Notes: a model not told the origin generated them from the sequence alone. Shown: positions 7,911 through 16,320, numbered from the stretch's first letter. The stretch is DNA of 51,463 bases from Cellulomonas iranensis NBRC 101100 = JCM 18110 (GCF_001552375.1 NZ_BCRB01000023.1:1-51463), one strand, 5' to 3'. Program-made: numbers and translations.

Positions 7911-8345
7911 CTACGCGTCGAGCGCCGTGCTCCTGACGGGCCGGCGGCCCGTGCGCTCGGCGACGGCGGCGACCTCGTCGGACGTGTACGCGCTGCGCGT
8001 GCCCGAGATCGACATGCCGGCGGCCGCCGCGAGGGTCTTGAGCGGGTAGGGCTGCGGCGCCACGAACTCGCGGCCGTACGCGACGAGCATCCGCAGCCGG
8101 TCCTCGGCCTCGCGCATCTCGGTGCGGGCCCGCTCGATCTCGGCAAGCAGCACGTCCTGGCGCGTGGGTGACCGGTCGCCGTCGGCGACGCGCAGGTACC
8201 GCTCGAAGACCTCGCGCTGGCGCACCACCTCCTCGCGCACGGCCTCCAGCGGTGCCCGCGTCAGCTCGTCGGCGTCCGCGGGCGCCGGGGCGGGCACGGG
8301 CAGGACGATGTCGATGATGTCGTCGATCGCGTCGCGCTTCTCCAT
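7911..8345 (-). CDS. Hypothetical protein with C-terminal HTH-like segment
   Basis: 144 residues, family not recognised. The N-terminus is acidic (MEKRDAIDDIIDIVLPVP). The middle (about 30-95) is a charged, coiled-coil-like helix region with heptad-like Glu/Arg/Leu spacing. The C-terminus (about 98-135) reads PYPLKTLAAAAGMSISGTRS followed by YTSDEVAAVAERTGR, which fits a helix-turn-helix. The palindromic repeats on its own promoter suggest it is an autoregulated DNA-binding protein. It probably uses a leaderless message (see promoter entry). Confidence 0.6.
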   Translation of the reverse strand: MEKRDAIDDIIDIVLPVPAPAPADADELTRAPLEAVREEVVRQREVFERYLRVADGDRSPTRQDVLLAEIERARTEMREAEDRLRMLVAYGREFVAPQPYPLKTLAAAAGMSISGTRSAYTSDEVAAVAERTGRRPVRSTALDA

Positions 8346-8351
8346 GCGTTC

Positions 8352-8382
8352 ACCGTACGCAACGGGTTGCGATCATCGCAAC
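8352..8382 (-). promoter_or_regulatory. Promoter covered by GTTGC palindromes
   Basis: On the minus strand, -35 TTGCGA (8381-8376), an 18-nt spacer and -10 TACGGT (8357-8352) lie 6 nt before the ATG at 8345, giving a leaderless message. GTTGCGATCATCGCAAC (8366-8382) is a 17-bp perfect palindrome around one central base. It overlaps a second palindrome GCAAC-GG-GTTGC (8359-8370). Bound protein would sit between and on the promoter elements. Confidence 0.6.
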
Positions 8383-8522
8383 GAATAGCGACGAGTGAAA
8401 CACGAAGAGCGTCAGCCGTGACCCACGTCGGATCGGCGAGCAGCGCGGGTTCGTCCTCCGACGGAGGGTGGGAGCCCTGGCCGCCGCGCCGGGTAGGACC
8501 TCGGTCCCGGCTCCCGCGTAGC

Positions 8523-9194
8523 ATGACCGCCGTGTCCGGGCCGGGTGACGTCGCGGCGCCACCTGATGGCGCCCGTCGACTGACCCGTGGGCTGGGTGCG
8601 GCGATCGCCTCGACGCTCGTCGCGCTGGTGTCGCACGTGACGGCGGGAGGCGCGCTGCCGGGCCCCCTCGGCGTCGTGGTCCCCCTGGTCTTCTCGTTCA
8701 CCGTGTGCTCGGTGCTGGCCGGCGTACGGATGCGCTGGATGCGGTTGTCCGTGTCCGTCGCCGTGAGCCAGCTGATGTTCCACGTCCTGTTCGTCCTCGG
8801 TGCGACCACCCCCGGGACGACGTCGTCGTCCGCCGTCGGCCATGCCGGCCACCACGGCGCAGACGCGGCGGGCCTGCTGGCCGGCACCGCCGAGCCGGTC
8901 GCGCACCTCGCCCACGCGTCGGCGGGGATGTGGGTCGCGCACGCCCTGGCGGGCGTGGTGACGGTGCTGGCGCTGCGCCACGGCGAGGTCGTGGCGGCGC
9001 GCATCGCGGCCGTGCTGCTGCGGTTCGCGCGTCGGCTGCTCGTGCTGCTCCCGCGGCCCACGTCCGTGGTCGCGCGCCCTGCGGCCGCGGCGATCGTCGT
9101 CGCCGACGGTCCCGTCCGTCGTGTGCTCCTGCTCGCGCTGGGAGGCGTCACCCGTCGTGGCCCGCCGCTCGCCGGTCGTCCTGCCCTGACCTAG
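8523..9194 (+). CDS. His-rich integral membrane protein of the copper locus
   Basis: About 223 residues with roughly four or five hydrophobic spans (25-45, 48-65, 72-95, 135-155 and possibly one near 195-205). A His cluster lies in the central loop/helix: VGHAGHHGADAAG then VAHLAHASAGMWVAHALAG, suggesting metal binding at the membrane. No named family is recognised. It precedes copC, the PCu(A)C chaperone, the DyP peroxidase and the PepSY gene on the same strand, so a role in copper trafficking is inferred from neighbours. The start ATG 8523 has no clear ribosome site. A GGACC-TC-GGTCC palindrome (8496-8507) lies just upstream. Confidence 0.6.
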   Translation: MTAVSGPGDVAAPPDGARRLTRGLGAAIASTLVALVSHVTAGGALPGPLGVVVPLVFSFTVCSVLAGVRMRWMRLSVSVAVSQLMFHVLFVLGATTPGTTSSSAVGHAGHHGADAAGLLAGTAEPVAHLAHASAGMWVAHALAGVVTVLALRHGEVVAARIAAVLLRFARRLLVLLPRPTSVVARPAAAAIVVADGPVRRVLLLALGGVTRRGPPLAGRPALT

Positions 9195-9308
9195 CCGGCG
9201 CGGCTGACGCGCTGGTCCGACGACCTGTCGGGGACACCTGCCCGGTGCGCGACTGCCGCGCCCCGGAGTCCCGTGGCGTGTGCCCGGCACCGCGTGAGGT
9301 GTTTCGAC

Positions 9309-9908
9309 GTGACTTCGTCCTTCAGGCGCGCCCTGGGGCGGGCCGTGGCCGTGAGCTCGTTCGCCGGGCTCATGCTCCTCGGCTCGTCCACCGTGGCGTC
9401 CGCGCACGACCAGCTGATCGACAGCGACCCCGATGGTGACCAACGCCTCGAGCAGACGCCGGTCGAGATCCGTCTCGAGTTCTCGGCCGAGGTGATGGAC
9501 GTCGGGGCTGCGGTGGTCGTGGCCGACGCCGCGGGCGAGGACCGGGCGGCCGGGGCCCCCGTCATCGACGGCCGGGTCGTGACGGTCCCGCTGGAGCCGG
9601 ACCTGCCGGACGGCGGCTACACGGTGCGGTGGCGCGTGGTGTCCTCCGACGGGCACCCCATCGCCGGATCGATCCCCTTCGGTGTGCGGGACGACCCGCC
9701 GTCGGCGTCGCCGGCAGCACCGAGCGCGACGTCGTCGACCACCGCCGACCCCCAGGGCCCCCAAGCGGGGGCCGAGGGGTCCACGGCCGCGTCCGGTGAC
9801 GGGCCGTTGCGGACCGTGCTGGTCGCGGCGGCCGGCGCCGGGATCGCGGCAGGGGTCTACGCGGTGGTCCTCGTCGTCCGCCGTCGGGCACTCACCCGGG
9901 CGCGCTGA
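9309..9908 (+). CDS. copC: CopC-domain copper-binding protein, membrane anchored
   Basis: 199 residues: signal peptide ending ASA, mature His33 as the new N-terminus (AHDQLIDSDP), CopC beta-barrel, and a Ser/Thr/Pro linker. A C-terminal span (VLVAAAGAGIAAGVYAVVLVV) is followed by RRR. The N-terminal His plus the Asp and His of SSDGHPIAGS match the Cu(II) site of CopC proteins. The GTG at 9309 has GAGGT 8 nt upstream; an ATG 12 codons further up (9273) is less likely. Periplasm-like (extracytoplasmic) copper carrier. It lies about 50 bp before the PCu(A)C gene. Confidence 0.88.
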   Translation: MTSSFRRALGRAVAVSSFAGLMLLGSSTVASAHDQLIDSDPDGDQRLEQTPVEIRLEFSAEVMDVGAAVVVADAAGEDRAAGAPVIDGRVVTVPLEPDLPDGGYTVRWRVVSSDGHPIAGSIPFGVRDDPPSASPAAPSATSSTTADPQGPQAGAEGSTAASGDGPLRTVLVAAAGAGIAAGVYAVVLVVRRRALTRAR

Positions 9909-9959
9909 GCGCGCCCCACCACCTGTCTTCCTTCCGAACGAATGAGAGCTGAGATCGTG

Positions 9960-10538
9960 ATGTCTGTTCGACACACCCTGTCCACCCTTGCCGCGGCCGC
10001 CGCGGTGCTCGCCCTGGCCGCGTGCGGGACCGACGCCCAGAGCGCCGACACGAGCCCGACCGCCACCGGTGCGAGCAGCGCCGGTGAGTCGGTCGTCCTC
10101 GAGGACGGCTGGGTCAAGTCCGCCGACTCCGGCATGTCCGCGGCGTTCGGCGAGCTGGAGAACACCGGCGACTCCGACGTGACCGTCGTGTCGGTGACCA
10201 GCCCGGCCTCGACCGCGATGGAGCTGCACGAGACCGTCGAGAACGAGTCCGGGCAGATGGTGATGCGCGAGAAGGCCGACGGGTTCACCATCCCCGGCGG
10301 GACGTCGCTGAGCCTGGAGCCCGGCGGGAACCACCTGATGCTGATGGACCTCGTCGAGCCGCTGCACGCCGGCGACGAAGTCGCGTTCACCCTGACGTTC
10401 TCCGACGGCTCCACCTACGAGTTCACCGTCCCGGCCAAGGACTACTCCGGAGCCAACGAGACGTACGAGGGCGGCGAGCACATGGACATGGGCGAGCACG
10501 CGGACATGGGCGAGCACATGGACATGGGCGACGAGTGA
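9960..10538 (+). CDS. PCu(A)C-type copper chaperone lipoprotein with Met/His tail
   Basis: 192 residues. A lipoprotein signal with lipobox ALAAC (Cys22) is followed by a Ser/Thr linker and a PCu(A)C domain. The copper ligands expected for the fold are visible: MELH (Met87, His90), Met100/Met102, and HLM (His125, Met127). The C-terminus has an unusual His/Met repeat, with units of GEHMDM/GEHADM, probably an extra Cu(I)-binding tail. ATG 9960 follows GAGAGCTGAG; GTG 9957 and ATG 9942 are alternatives. It overlaps the DyP peroxidase start (TGATG). In S. lividans an ECuC chaperone sits beside DtpA, so copper delivery on the cell surface is the likely job. Confidence 0.9.
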   Translation: MSVRHTLSTLAAAAAVLALAACGTDAQSADTSPTATGASSAGESVVLEDGWVKSADSGMSAAFGELENTGDSDVTVVSVTSPASTAMELHETVENESGQMVMREKADGFTIPGGTSLSLEPGGNHLMLMDLVEPLHAGDEVAFTLTFSDGSTYEFTVPAKDYSGANETYEGGEHMDMGEHADMGEHMDMGDE

Positions 10539-11788
10539 TGGCCCGCGACCGGACGCCTGAGGCCGGTCGCAGCGGACCCAGCCGGCGGCAGTTCCTCCTG
10601 GGAGGGGCTGTCGCCGGCGCCGGCGCGGTCGTCGCGGTCGGTGCCGATGCACTGACCCGGCGGTCGGCGAGGTCCGACGACGCGACGACGAGCCCGCCGG
10701 AGGTGGGCGAGGCGCTGCACGGCACCGAGACCGTCGACTTCCACGGCACGTACCAGGCCGGGATCGCCACGGCGCCGCCGCAGGCCTACGCCACGCTGGT
10801 GGCCCTGGACCTGCACACGCAGACCGACCGGGACGGTCTGCGGCGGATGATGCAGCTGCTCACCGACGACGCGGCCCGCCTCACCCAGGGGGTCGCCGCC
10901 CTGGCCGACTCGGAGCCGGAGCTCGCTCTGGTGCCCTCCCGGTTGACCGTGACGTTCGGGTTCGGCCCCGAGCTGGTGCGCCGCGCCGCGACGGTCGACG
11001 CCCCGTCGTGGCTGCGCCCGCTGCCCGCCTTCGGGATCGACCGGCTGCAGGACGCGTGGAGCGACGGCGACCTGCTGATCCAGGTCGCCGCCGACGACCG
11101 GATGACCGTCGCGCACACCGTGCGGATGCTGCTCAAGGACACCCGCAGCTTCGCCCGGCTGCGCTGGACCCAGCCCGGGTTTCGCCGAGCTCGCGGGTCG
11201 CAGGCCTCCGGCACCACGATGCGGAACCTGTTCGGACAGGTCGACGGCACCGTCAACCCCGCACCGGGGACCGCCGACTTCGACGAGCTGGTGTGGATCC
11301 GCGACGGCTGGCTGGCCGGCGGCACCGGGGTCGTCGTGCGTCGGATCGCGATGAACCTCGACAAGTGGGACGAGCTCGACCGCAGCGGCCGCGAGCAGTC
11401 CGTGGGGCGCTACCTGTCCAACGGGGCGCCGCTGACCGGTGCGCAGGAGCACGACGAACCCGACTTCGAGGCGACCACCGCGATCGGCTTCCCCGTCATC
11501 CCGGAGTTCTCGCACGTGCGCCGTGCACGCTCCGAGGACACCCGGCAGCGGATCTTCCGCCGCGCGTACAACTACGACGACGCACCCGTCGGCGAGCAGA
11601 TCTCGAGCTCCGGGCTGCTGTTCGTCTCCTACCAGGCCGACGTCGACGCCCAGTTCGTCCCGCTGCAGCAACGGCTCGACGAGCTCGACCTGCTGAACGA
11701 GTGGACCACGCCGATCGGCTCCGCCGTCTTCGCGATCCCGCCCGGCTGCGCCGAAGGCGGCTTCATCGGAGAGACCTTGCTGACATGA
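10538..11788 (+). CDS. Dye-decolourising (DyP-type) heme peroxidase, Tat-exported
   Basis: 416 residues. A twin-arginine signal (SRRQFLLGG followed by a hydrophobic stretch) marks export of the folded heme enzyme. The DyP hallmark GxxDG is FGQVDG with catalytic Asp236, and the proximal heme ligand is His326 in EFSHVRRA. Such enzymes reduce H2O2 while oxidising bulky substrates; EfeB-like members act on heme/iron and S. lividans DtpA works with copper trafficking. ATG 10538 overlaps the upstream stop; GTG 10535 is equally possible. Stop overlaps the PepSY start (ATGA), so the two are likely coupled. Confidence 0.93.
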   Translation: MARDRTPEAGRSGPSRRQFLLGGAVAGAGAVVAVGADALTRRSARSDDATTSPPEVGEALHGTETVDFHGTYQAGIATAPPQAYATLVALDLHTQTDRDGLRRMMQLLTDDAARLTQGVAALADSEPELALVPSRLTVTFGFGPELVRRAATVDAPSWLRPLPAFGIDRLQDAWSDGDLLIQVAADDRMTVAHTVRMLLKDTRSFARLRWTQPGFRRARGSQASGTTMRNLFGQVDGTVNPAPGTADFDELVWIRDGWLAGGTGVVVRRIAMNLDKWDELDRSGREQSVGRYLSNGAPLTGAQEHDEPDFEATTAIGFPVIPEFSHVRRARSEDTRQRIFRRAYNYDDAPVGEQISSSGLLFVSYQADVDAQFVPLQQRLDELDLLNEWTTPIGSAVFAIPPGCAEGGFIGETLLT

Positions 11789-13269
11789 CCACGCCCACCG
11801 CACCGGGCCGCACGCTGCCCGCGGCCACCACGACGAGCCCACCGCGTGCCCGCAGGCGCTGGCTCGGCCCGCTCCTGCTGCGCCTGCACTTCTACGCCGG
11901 GGTGTTCGTCGGGCCGTTCATCGTCGTCGCGGCGATCAGCGGCGGGCTGTACGCCCTGACCCCGCAGATCGAACGGGTCGTCTACGCCCACGAGCTCACC
12001 GCAGCGTCACCCGACGCCGCCGCGCTGCCGCTGGCCGACCAGGTCGTCGCGGCCCGCGAGCACGTCGGCCAGGGCGAGACGCTCGTCGCGGTGCGACCCG
12101 CTCCCGAGCCGGGCGCCACGACCAGGGTCATGTTCGCCGGCACCGACCTCGGGCCCAGCGAGACCCGTGCGGTGTTCGTCGACCCCGGCACCGCCGAGGT
12201 CCGCGGCGAGCTGACGACCTACGGCACGAGCGGGGCGCTCCCGCTGCGTACCTGGATCGACCAGCTGCACCGCAGCCTGCACCTGGGTGACCCCGGCCGG
12301 CTCTACAGCGAGCTGGCAGCGTCCTGGCTGGGGATCATCGCCCTGTCCGGTCTGGCGATGTGGGTGGTGCAGTTCCGCCGCACCCGACGCCGCCGGGACA
12401 TGCTGCGCCCCGGGACGGGCAGGACGCCCTACGCCCGCAGCCGCAGCCGCCACCTCGCCGTCGGCATCTGGGTCATGGCCGGGGCGCTGTTCCTGTCCGC
12501 GACCGGCATCACGTGGTCCCAGTACGGCGGCGCCAACGTCACCGACCTGCGTGGCGCGCTCGGATGGTCGACCCCGGCCGTCAGCACGGCGCTGGACGGA
12601 GGCGGCGACGGCGCAGGTGACGAGCACGCAGGTCACACCACAGCGGGCACCCCGAGCGTCAGCAGCGGGACGTACGCACCCGGCGCGTTCGACTCGGTCC
12701 TCTCCGTGGCGCAGGAGGTCAACGTCAACACCGGCCTGGTGGAGATCCGGCCACCGGCCGAACCCGGCACGGCATGGGTCGTGCAGGAGATCCAGCGGAG
12801 CTACCCCACCGAGGTCGACGCCGTCGCGATCGACGGCACGACCATGCAGGTCACCGACCGGGTCGACTTCGCCGAGTTCGGCCTGATCGCCAAGCTCGCA
12901 CGGTGGGGCATCGACCTGCACATGGGGTCGATGTTCGGTCTGCCCCACCAGATCGTGCTGTTCGTGCTGGCCTCCGGCATCGTCTCGATGGTCGTCTGGG
13001 GCTACACGATGTGGTGGCAGCGCCGACCCACCCGCACGCAGCACCGGCCCGGCGCGCCTCCCGCGCGCGGCGTCCTGCGGCAGGTCCCGTGGTGGGGCGC
13101 CGTGGCCGTGATCGCGGTCGCCGCGGCCGTCGGGCTGTTCCTGCCGCTGCTCGGGGTCACCCTGGCTGCGTTCCTGCTCGTCGACCTGCTGCTGGCGTGG
13201 GTCGCTCGTCGTCGCGACTCGTCGCGACGACGAGCGAGCCCGGCGAGGGCCGACGCCCACGGCGCGTGA
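11785..13269 (+). CDS. PepSY-associated transmembrane protein
   Basis: 494 residues with about six spans. Features in order: first TM with HFYAGVFVGPF (near 30), PepSY-type extracytoplasmic domain, LHRSLHLGD and a second TM with SWLGIIALSGL, a third with ALFLSATGITWSQYGG, a second soluble region containing a DEHAGH stretch, DLHMGSMFGLPHQ and a fourth TM. An added C-terminal pair of helices follows, then an Arg-rich tail. Conserved His residues in the TM segments resemble heme- or metal-handling PepSY_TM proteins (iron/copper reductases). It probably supplies electrons or metal handling for the locus; that is inference. A 16-bp perfect hairpin lies in its last codons. Confidence 0.88.
   Translation: MTTPTAPGRTLPAATTTSPPRARRRWLGPLLLRLHFYAGVFVGPFIVVAAISGGLYALTPQIERVVYAHELTAASPDAAALPLADQVVAAREHVGQGETLVAVRPAPEPGATTRVMFAGTDLGPSETRAVFVDPGTAEVRGELTTYGTSGALPLRTWIDQLHRSLHLGDPGRLYSELAASWLGIIALSGLAMWVVQFRRTRRRRDMLRPGTGRTPYARSRSRHLAVGIWVMAGALFLSATGITWSQYGGANVTDLRGALGWSTPAVSTALDGGGDGAGDEHAGHTTAGTPSVSSGTYAPGAFDSVLSVAQEVNVNTGLVEIRPPAEPGTAWVVQEIQRSYPTEVDAVAIDGTTMQVTDRVDFAEFGLIAKLARWGIDLHMGSMFGLPHQIVLFVLASGIVSMVVWGYTMWWQRRPTRTQHRPGAPPARGVLRQVPWWGAVAVIAVAAAVGLFLPLLGVTLAAFLLVDLLLAWVARRRDSSRRRASPARADAHGA
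13202..13237. terminator. Perfect 16-bp hairpin inside the 3' end of the PepSY gene
   Basis: TCGCTCGTCGTCGCGA pairs with TCGCGACGACGAGCGA across a 4-nt loop (CTCG). It encodes the RRRDSSRRR tail, about 30 bp before the stop at 13267-13269. There is no T-tract. It could protect the 3' end or help end the operon just before the convergent CAT-like gene. Confidence 0.5.
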
Positions 13270-13346
13270 GCAGCGCCTGGGCGACCGCGGACAGCGCGGC
13301 CACCGCGAGCGGCGGGAGGCGCAGGTCGCGCCGGGCGGGCGTGCCG

Positions 13347-14000
13347 TCAGCCGGCCACCCACGACGGGTCGGCGAGCAGCGCCCGCAGCTCCTCCACGAG
13401 CCGCGCCGTGTGGAAGCCGTCCGCCGCCGCGTGGTGCACCTGCACCGCGAGCGGCAGCAGCACGCGCCCGTCGCGCTCGACGTACCGGCCGAGCGTGACG
13501 ATCGGCGCGAGGTGCGTGCCCGGCGTCGCCGTGATCGTGAACCCCGTGAACGACGTCCACGGGATGCTCGACACGTCGAACGTGGCGGCCGGCCGCGGGC
13601 CCTGCGGGAACAGCTCGCCCGACCCCGCGTGCTCGGCCACCACGGCGGCGGCCGCGTCGTGGAACGCGGCGTAGTCCGGGTCGAACGGCACCCACAGGCT
13701 CGCGAACGTCTCGCTGCCGGGGTGCATCACCGTGAACGACGGGTGCACCACGGGCCACACGGCCGGCGCGCCGTCGGACGTGAGCGTCATGCGGAACTCG
13801 TCGTGCCGGTTCACCACCGACGCGATCGCCCACACCTGCGTGAGGTACGTGCGGCGCCCCGCCGCGCGGACCGCGGCGACGAACGCGGTGACGTCGACCT
13901 CGACCGTCATCGCGTACGTGCACGGCACGGCGCGCAGGTAGTGGGCGAAGTGCTGCCGCCGGGGCCAGGTGTCCAGGTCGATGAGGGCTGGAGCGTCCAT
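13347..14000 (-). CDS. Chloramphenicol acetyltransferase-like (CatA family) enzyme
   Basis: 217 residues, close to the usual CAT trimer subunit length (about 215-220). The catalytic motif HHAAADGFH near the C-terminus corresponds to HHxxxDGxH with the active His first in the motif. The N-terminal [17 protein letters not shown] matches the CatA pattern CTYSMTVEID. It would transfer acetyl from acetyl-CoA to a hydroxylated substrate. Chromosomal CAT-like proteins often have other substrates, so resistance is not shown. ATG 14000 preferred (an MGR extension from 14009 is possible); no strong ribosome site. Divergent from the GNAT gene. Confidence 0.85.
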   Translation of the reverse strand: MDAPALIDLDTWPRRQHFAHYLRAVPCTYAMTVEVDVTAFVAAVRAAGRRTYLTQVWAIASVVNRHDEFRMTLTSDGAPAVWPVVHPSFTVMHPGSETFASLWVPFDPDYAAFHDAAAAVVAEHAGSGELFPQGPRPAATFDVSSIPWTSFTGFTITATPGTHLAPIVTLGRYVERDGRVLLPLAVQVHHAAADGFHTARLVEELRALLADPSWVAG

Positions 14001-14151
14001 GCGGCCCATCGTCGCAGGCCTGGCCCAGGGCCGGTCGCCGCTGCGCGCGTGGGGCGGCGCACAGGTGGCTGCGCGACGATCGGTGAGGACCGGTCGGGAC
14101 CCGGCGACGGTCGTGAGCCGACCGGCGGGGAGGACGAGGAGGACGGGGAGC

Positions 14152-14691
14152 ATGACGGCAGGAGCAGGGATCGCGGTCGAGCTCGTCGAGGCGCAGCCGG
14201 CGGACCTCGACGCGTTCGCGCGCCGCGTGCAGGCGGCGTTCGCGCTCGCGGTCCCGGCGGGAGCGGCGCCCGGCATGGCCGAGCCGATCCCGTCGGACGA
14301 GGACCTGCGGGAGTCGTTCGCCGCGCCCGGCGCCGAGGTGCTGCACGTCGTCGTCGGCGGGGAGCGTGTGGGCGGTGCGGTGGTGAGCGTCGACCGGGAG
14401 GCGGGGCGCGGCAGCCTCGACTTCTTCTTCGTCGACCCCGAGCACCACGGGCGGGGGGTCGGGCGTGCCGCCTGGCGCGCGATCGAGTGTCGCTACCCGC
14501 GCACGCGCGTGTGGGAGACCATGACGCCGCACTTCGAGGTGCGCAACATCCACTTCTACGTCAACGTGTGCGGCTTCCACGCCGTCGAGTTCTTCCACCC
14601 GGGTCACCCCGATCCGCACGCGCCGGGCGCGGGGTCGGGGCAGGGCCACGACGACGACCTGATGTTCCGCTTCGAGAAGCGGATGGCCTGA
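14152..14691 (+). CDS. GNAT-family N-acetyltransferase
   Basis: 179 residues. Acetyl-CoA binding motif A is visible as [18 protein letters not shown] (about 96-113; Q/RxxGxG/A core is HGRGVG). The C-terminal strand pair is [18 protein letters not shown] good AGGAGG lies about 10 nt before the ATG at 14152. Substrate unknown. Convergent with the hydrolase gene that ends at 14707. Confidence 0.8.
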   Translation: MTAGAGIAVELVEAQPADLDAFARRVQAAFALAVPAGAAPGMAEPIPSDEDLRESFAAPGAEVLHVVVGGERVGGAVVSVDREAGRGSLDFFFVDPEHHGRGVGRAAWRAIECRYPRTRVWETMTPHFEVRNIHFYVNVCGFHAVEFFHPGHPDPHAPGAGSGQGHDDDLMFRFEKRMA

Positions 14692-14706
14692 CGGCGCCGC
14701 GCCCGC

Positions 14707-15333
14707 TCAGCCCGCCACGTGCGCCGTGAGAAACGTGCGGACGTCGGCCAGCTCGGCCGCGTCGATGCCGTGCGCGAGGCCCGGGTAGGTGCGGGCCGTC
14801 AGGGTGCTGTGCGCGGGCAGCCACGCGGCGGTGCGCTCGATCGCGTGCGGCGCGATGACGGTGTCGAGCTCGCCGCGGCCCCAGAAGACCGGGGGGCGCG
14901 TGCCGGCCAGCGTGGCGTCGCCGGGTCGCTCGCCGCCCGCGACGAAGCCGCCGAGCACGACGGTCGCGGCGACGCGCGCGGGTCGCGTGCGCAGCAGCTC
15001 GGTGGCCATGAGCCCGCCCTGCGAGAACCCGAGCGGCGCGACCGTCGCGTCCGGTCCGAGCTCGGCGTCGACCCACGCCCAGATCGCGTCGGCGGCCGCC
15101 GCGACCGGTGCCGGGTCGGGGGAGCCGGGCGTCGTGATCGGGAACCACGCGGCGCCGCCGTGCGGCAGGTCGAGCGGTGCGCGCAGCGCCGCCCACGGCA
15201 GGCCCGACGGCAGGTGCGGCGCGAGGCCCGCGAGGTCGTGCTCGTGCGAGCCGAACCCGTGCAGCAGCAGCACGGTCGGGGCGGCCGGGTCCGCGCCCGG
15301 CGCGGGGGAGCGGACGGCGCGCAGCGTGCTCAC
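14707..15333 (-). CDS. Phospholipase/carboxylesterase family hydrolase (MhqD-like)
   Basis: 208 residues, alpha/beta-hydrolase fold. Visible are the oxyanion motif LLLHGFGSHEHDL, nucleophile elbow GFSQGG (Ser in PLGFSQGGLMA), acid Asp in GELDTVIAP and the His in YPGLAHGID. It matches the carboxylesterase/phospholipase family that includes MhqD, which in Bacillus is paired with a ring-cleaving dioxygenase for quinone detoxification. The GTG at 15333 overlaps the stop of the upstream dioxygenase (GTGA), so the two are one operon. Substrate not determined. Confidence 0.85.
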   Translation of the reverse strand: MSTLRAVRSPAPGADPAAPTVLLLHGFGSHEHDLAGLAPHLPSGLPWAALRAPLDLPHGGAAWFPITTPGSPDPAPVAAAADAIWAWVDAELGPDATVAPLGFSQGGLMATELLRTRPARVAATVVLGGFVAGGERPGDATLAGTRPPVFWGRGELDTVIAPHAIERTAAWLPAHSTLTARTYPGLAHGIDAAELADVRTFLTAHVAG

Positions 15334-16259
15334 CGGGCCAGCAGCTCGTCGGTCGTCGTGCCCGGGACGGACACCGTGACCTGCGTGCCCCACGGGTCGC
15401 GCAGCTGCACCGCGCGGCCGTCGTCGGCGAACGCCAGGCCCGCCGCGCGCAGACGCCCGACGAGCGCGTCGAGGTCCGCGCGACCGGGCACCGTCACGGC
15501 GACGTCGCCCAGGCCGAGCGTCGAGGCGCGCGGCCCGGCGCCGCGGCTGTTCCACGTGTTCATCGCGACGTGGTGGTGGTACCCGCCGGCGGACGCGAAC
15601 AGCGCGCCCGGGTAGCCGCGCGTGGTGGCCTCGAAGCCCAGGGCGTCGAGGTAGAAGGCCTCGGCGGTCGCGATGTCGCCGACCTGCAGGTGCACGTGGC
15701 CGACCTTGCCGGCCAGCTCGGGCCCGGCGTCGAGCGCCTCCTGCGTGAGGTGCTCGCGCAGGTAGCCGTTGGGGTCGAGGAACTCGGTGGACATGACGAG
15801 CTCGCCGTCGCGGTGCAGCCACAGGCTGCGGTCGCGGTCGGTGTACAGCTCGATGCCGTTGCCCTCGGGGTCGGTGAAGTAGAACGCCTCGGAGACGAGG
15901 TGGTCTGACGAGCCGACGAACCGGCTGCGCGGGTCCTGCGCGGCGCGGTAGACGGTCGCGGCGAGGCTCGCGGCGTCGTCGAACAGGAACGCGGTGTGGA
16001 ACAGCCCGGCCTGGTGCGGGTCGACGGCGGGCAGGCCCGGGGTGTGCACGAGCCGGACCATCGGCGTCGTGCCGCGGCCCAGCACGCGGTGCACCTGCTG
16101 CCCGCGCACGCGCTCCTCGAGCGGCTCCATCGCGATCGCGTCGGCGTAGTAGGTGGTCATGGCCTCGAGGTCGCCGACGTGCAGCGTCACGGCGTCCATC
16201 GAGGTGGTGGCGGCCAGGACGCGCTCGTCGGCGGGTCCGGCGGACGTCGTGGTGCTCAC
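15330..16259 (-). CDS. Ring-cleaving (VOC superfamily) dioxygenase, CatE/MhqE-like
   Basis: 309 residues with two glyoxalase/VOC modules. The N-terminal half has AVTLHVGDLEAMTTYYADA, LFHTAFLF and GNGIELYTDRDR; the C-terminal half has GHVHLQVGDIATAEAFYLD and YHHHVAMNTWNS. This bipartite layout matches type I extradiol/hydroquinone-type dioxygenases. A GTG start at 16259 has GGAGG 5 nt upstream. It is translationally overlapped with the MhqD-like hydrolase, recalling the mhqED operon. A promoter and TTGA/TCAA inverted repeat lie directly upstream. Confidence 0.87.
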   Translation of the reverse strand: MSTTTSAGPADERVLAATTSMDAVTLHVGDLEAMTTYYADAIAMEPLEERVRGQQVHRVLGRGTTPMVRLVHTPGLPAVDPHQAGLFHTAFLFDDAASLAATVYRAAQDPRSRFVGSSDHLVSEAFYFTDPEGNGIELYTDRDRSLWLHRDGELVMSTEFLDPNGYLREHLTQEALDAGPELAGKVGHVHLQVGDIATAEAFYLDALGFEATTRGYPGALFASAGGYHHHVAMNTWNSRGAGPRASTLGLGDVAVTVPGRADLDALVGRLRAAGLAFADDGRAVQLRDPWGTQVTVSVPGTTTDELLAR

Positions 16260-16291
16260 GGTGACCTCCGAATAGTTGTTGATACAAGTAG

Positions 16292-16320
16292 AGAGTACGC
16301 CGAGAAGGTTGATGCTTCAA
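16292..16320 (-). promoter_or_regulatory. Promoter and TTGA-N4-TCAA operator of the mhqED-like operon
   Basis: On the minus strand, -35 TTGAAG (16320-16315), a 17-nt spacer and -10 TACTCT (16297-16292) can be read. The -35 is part of the inverted repeat TTGA-AGCA-TCAA (16309-16320). A related half, TTGATACAAG, follows closer to the gene. A MarR-type repressor binding here would fit the family, but no MarR gene is adjacent. Confidence 0.5.

Noticed and set aside
7911..8345. Xre- or MerR-family regulator for the HTH-tailed protein
   Set aside because: The single HTH-like segment is at the C-terminus and lacks family hallmarks, so it was left as unknown.
13347..14000. Acquired antibiotic-resistance cassette (CAT next to GNAT)
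   Set aside because: No IS, integron or composition change nearby; both look chromosomal and the CAT-like substrate is unknown.
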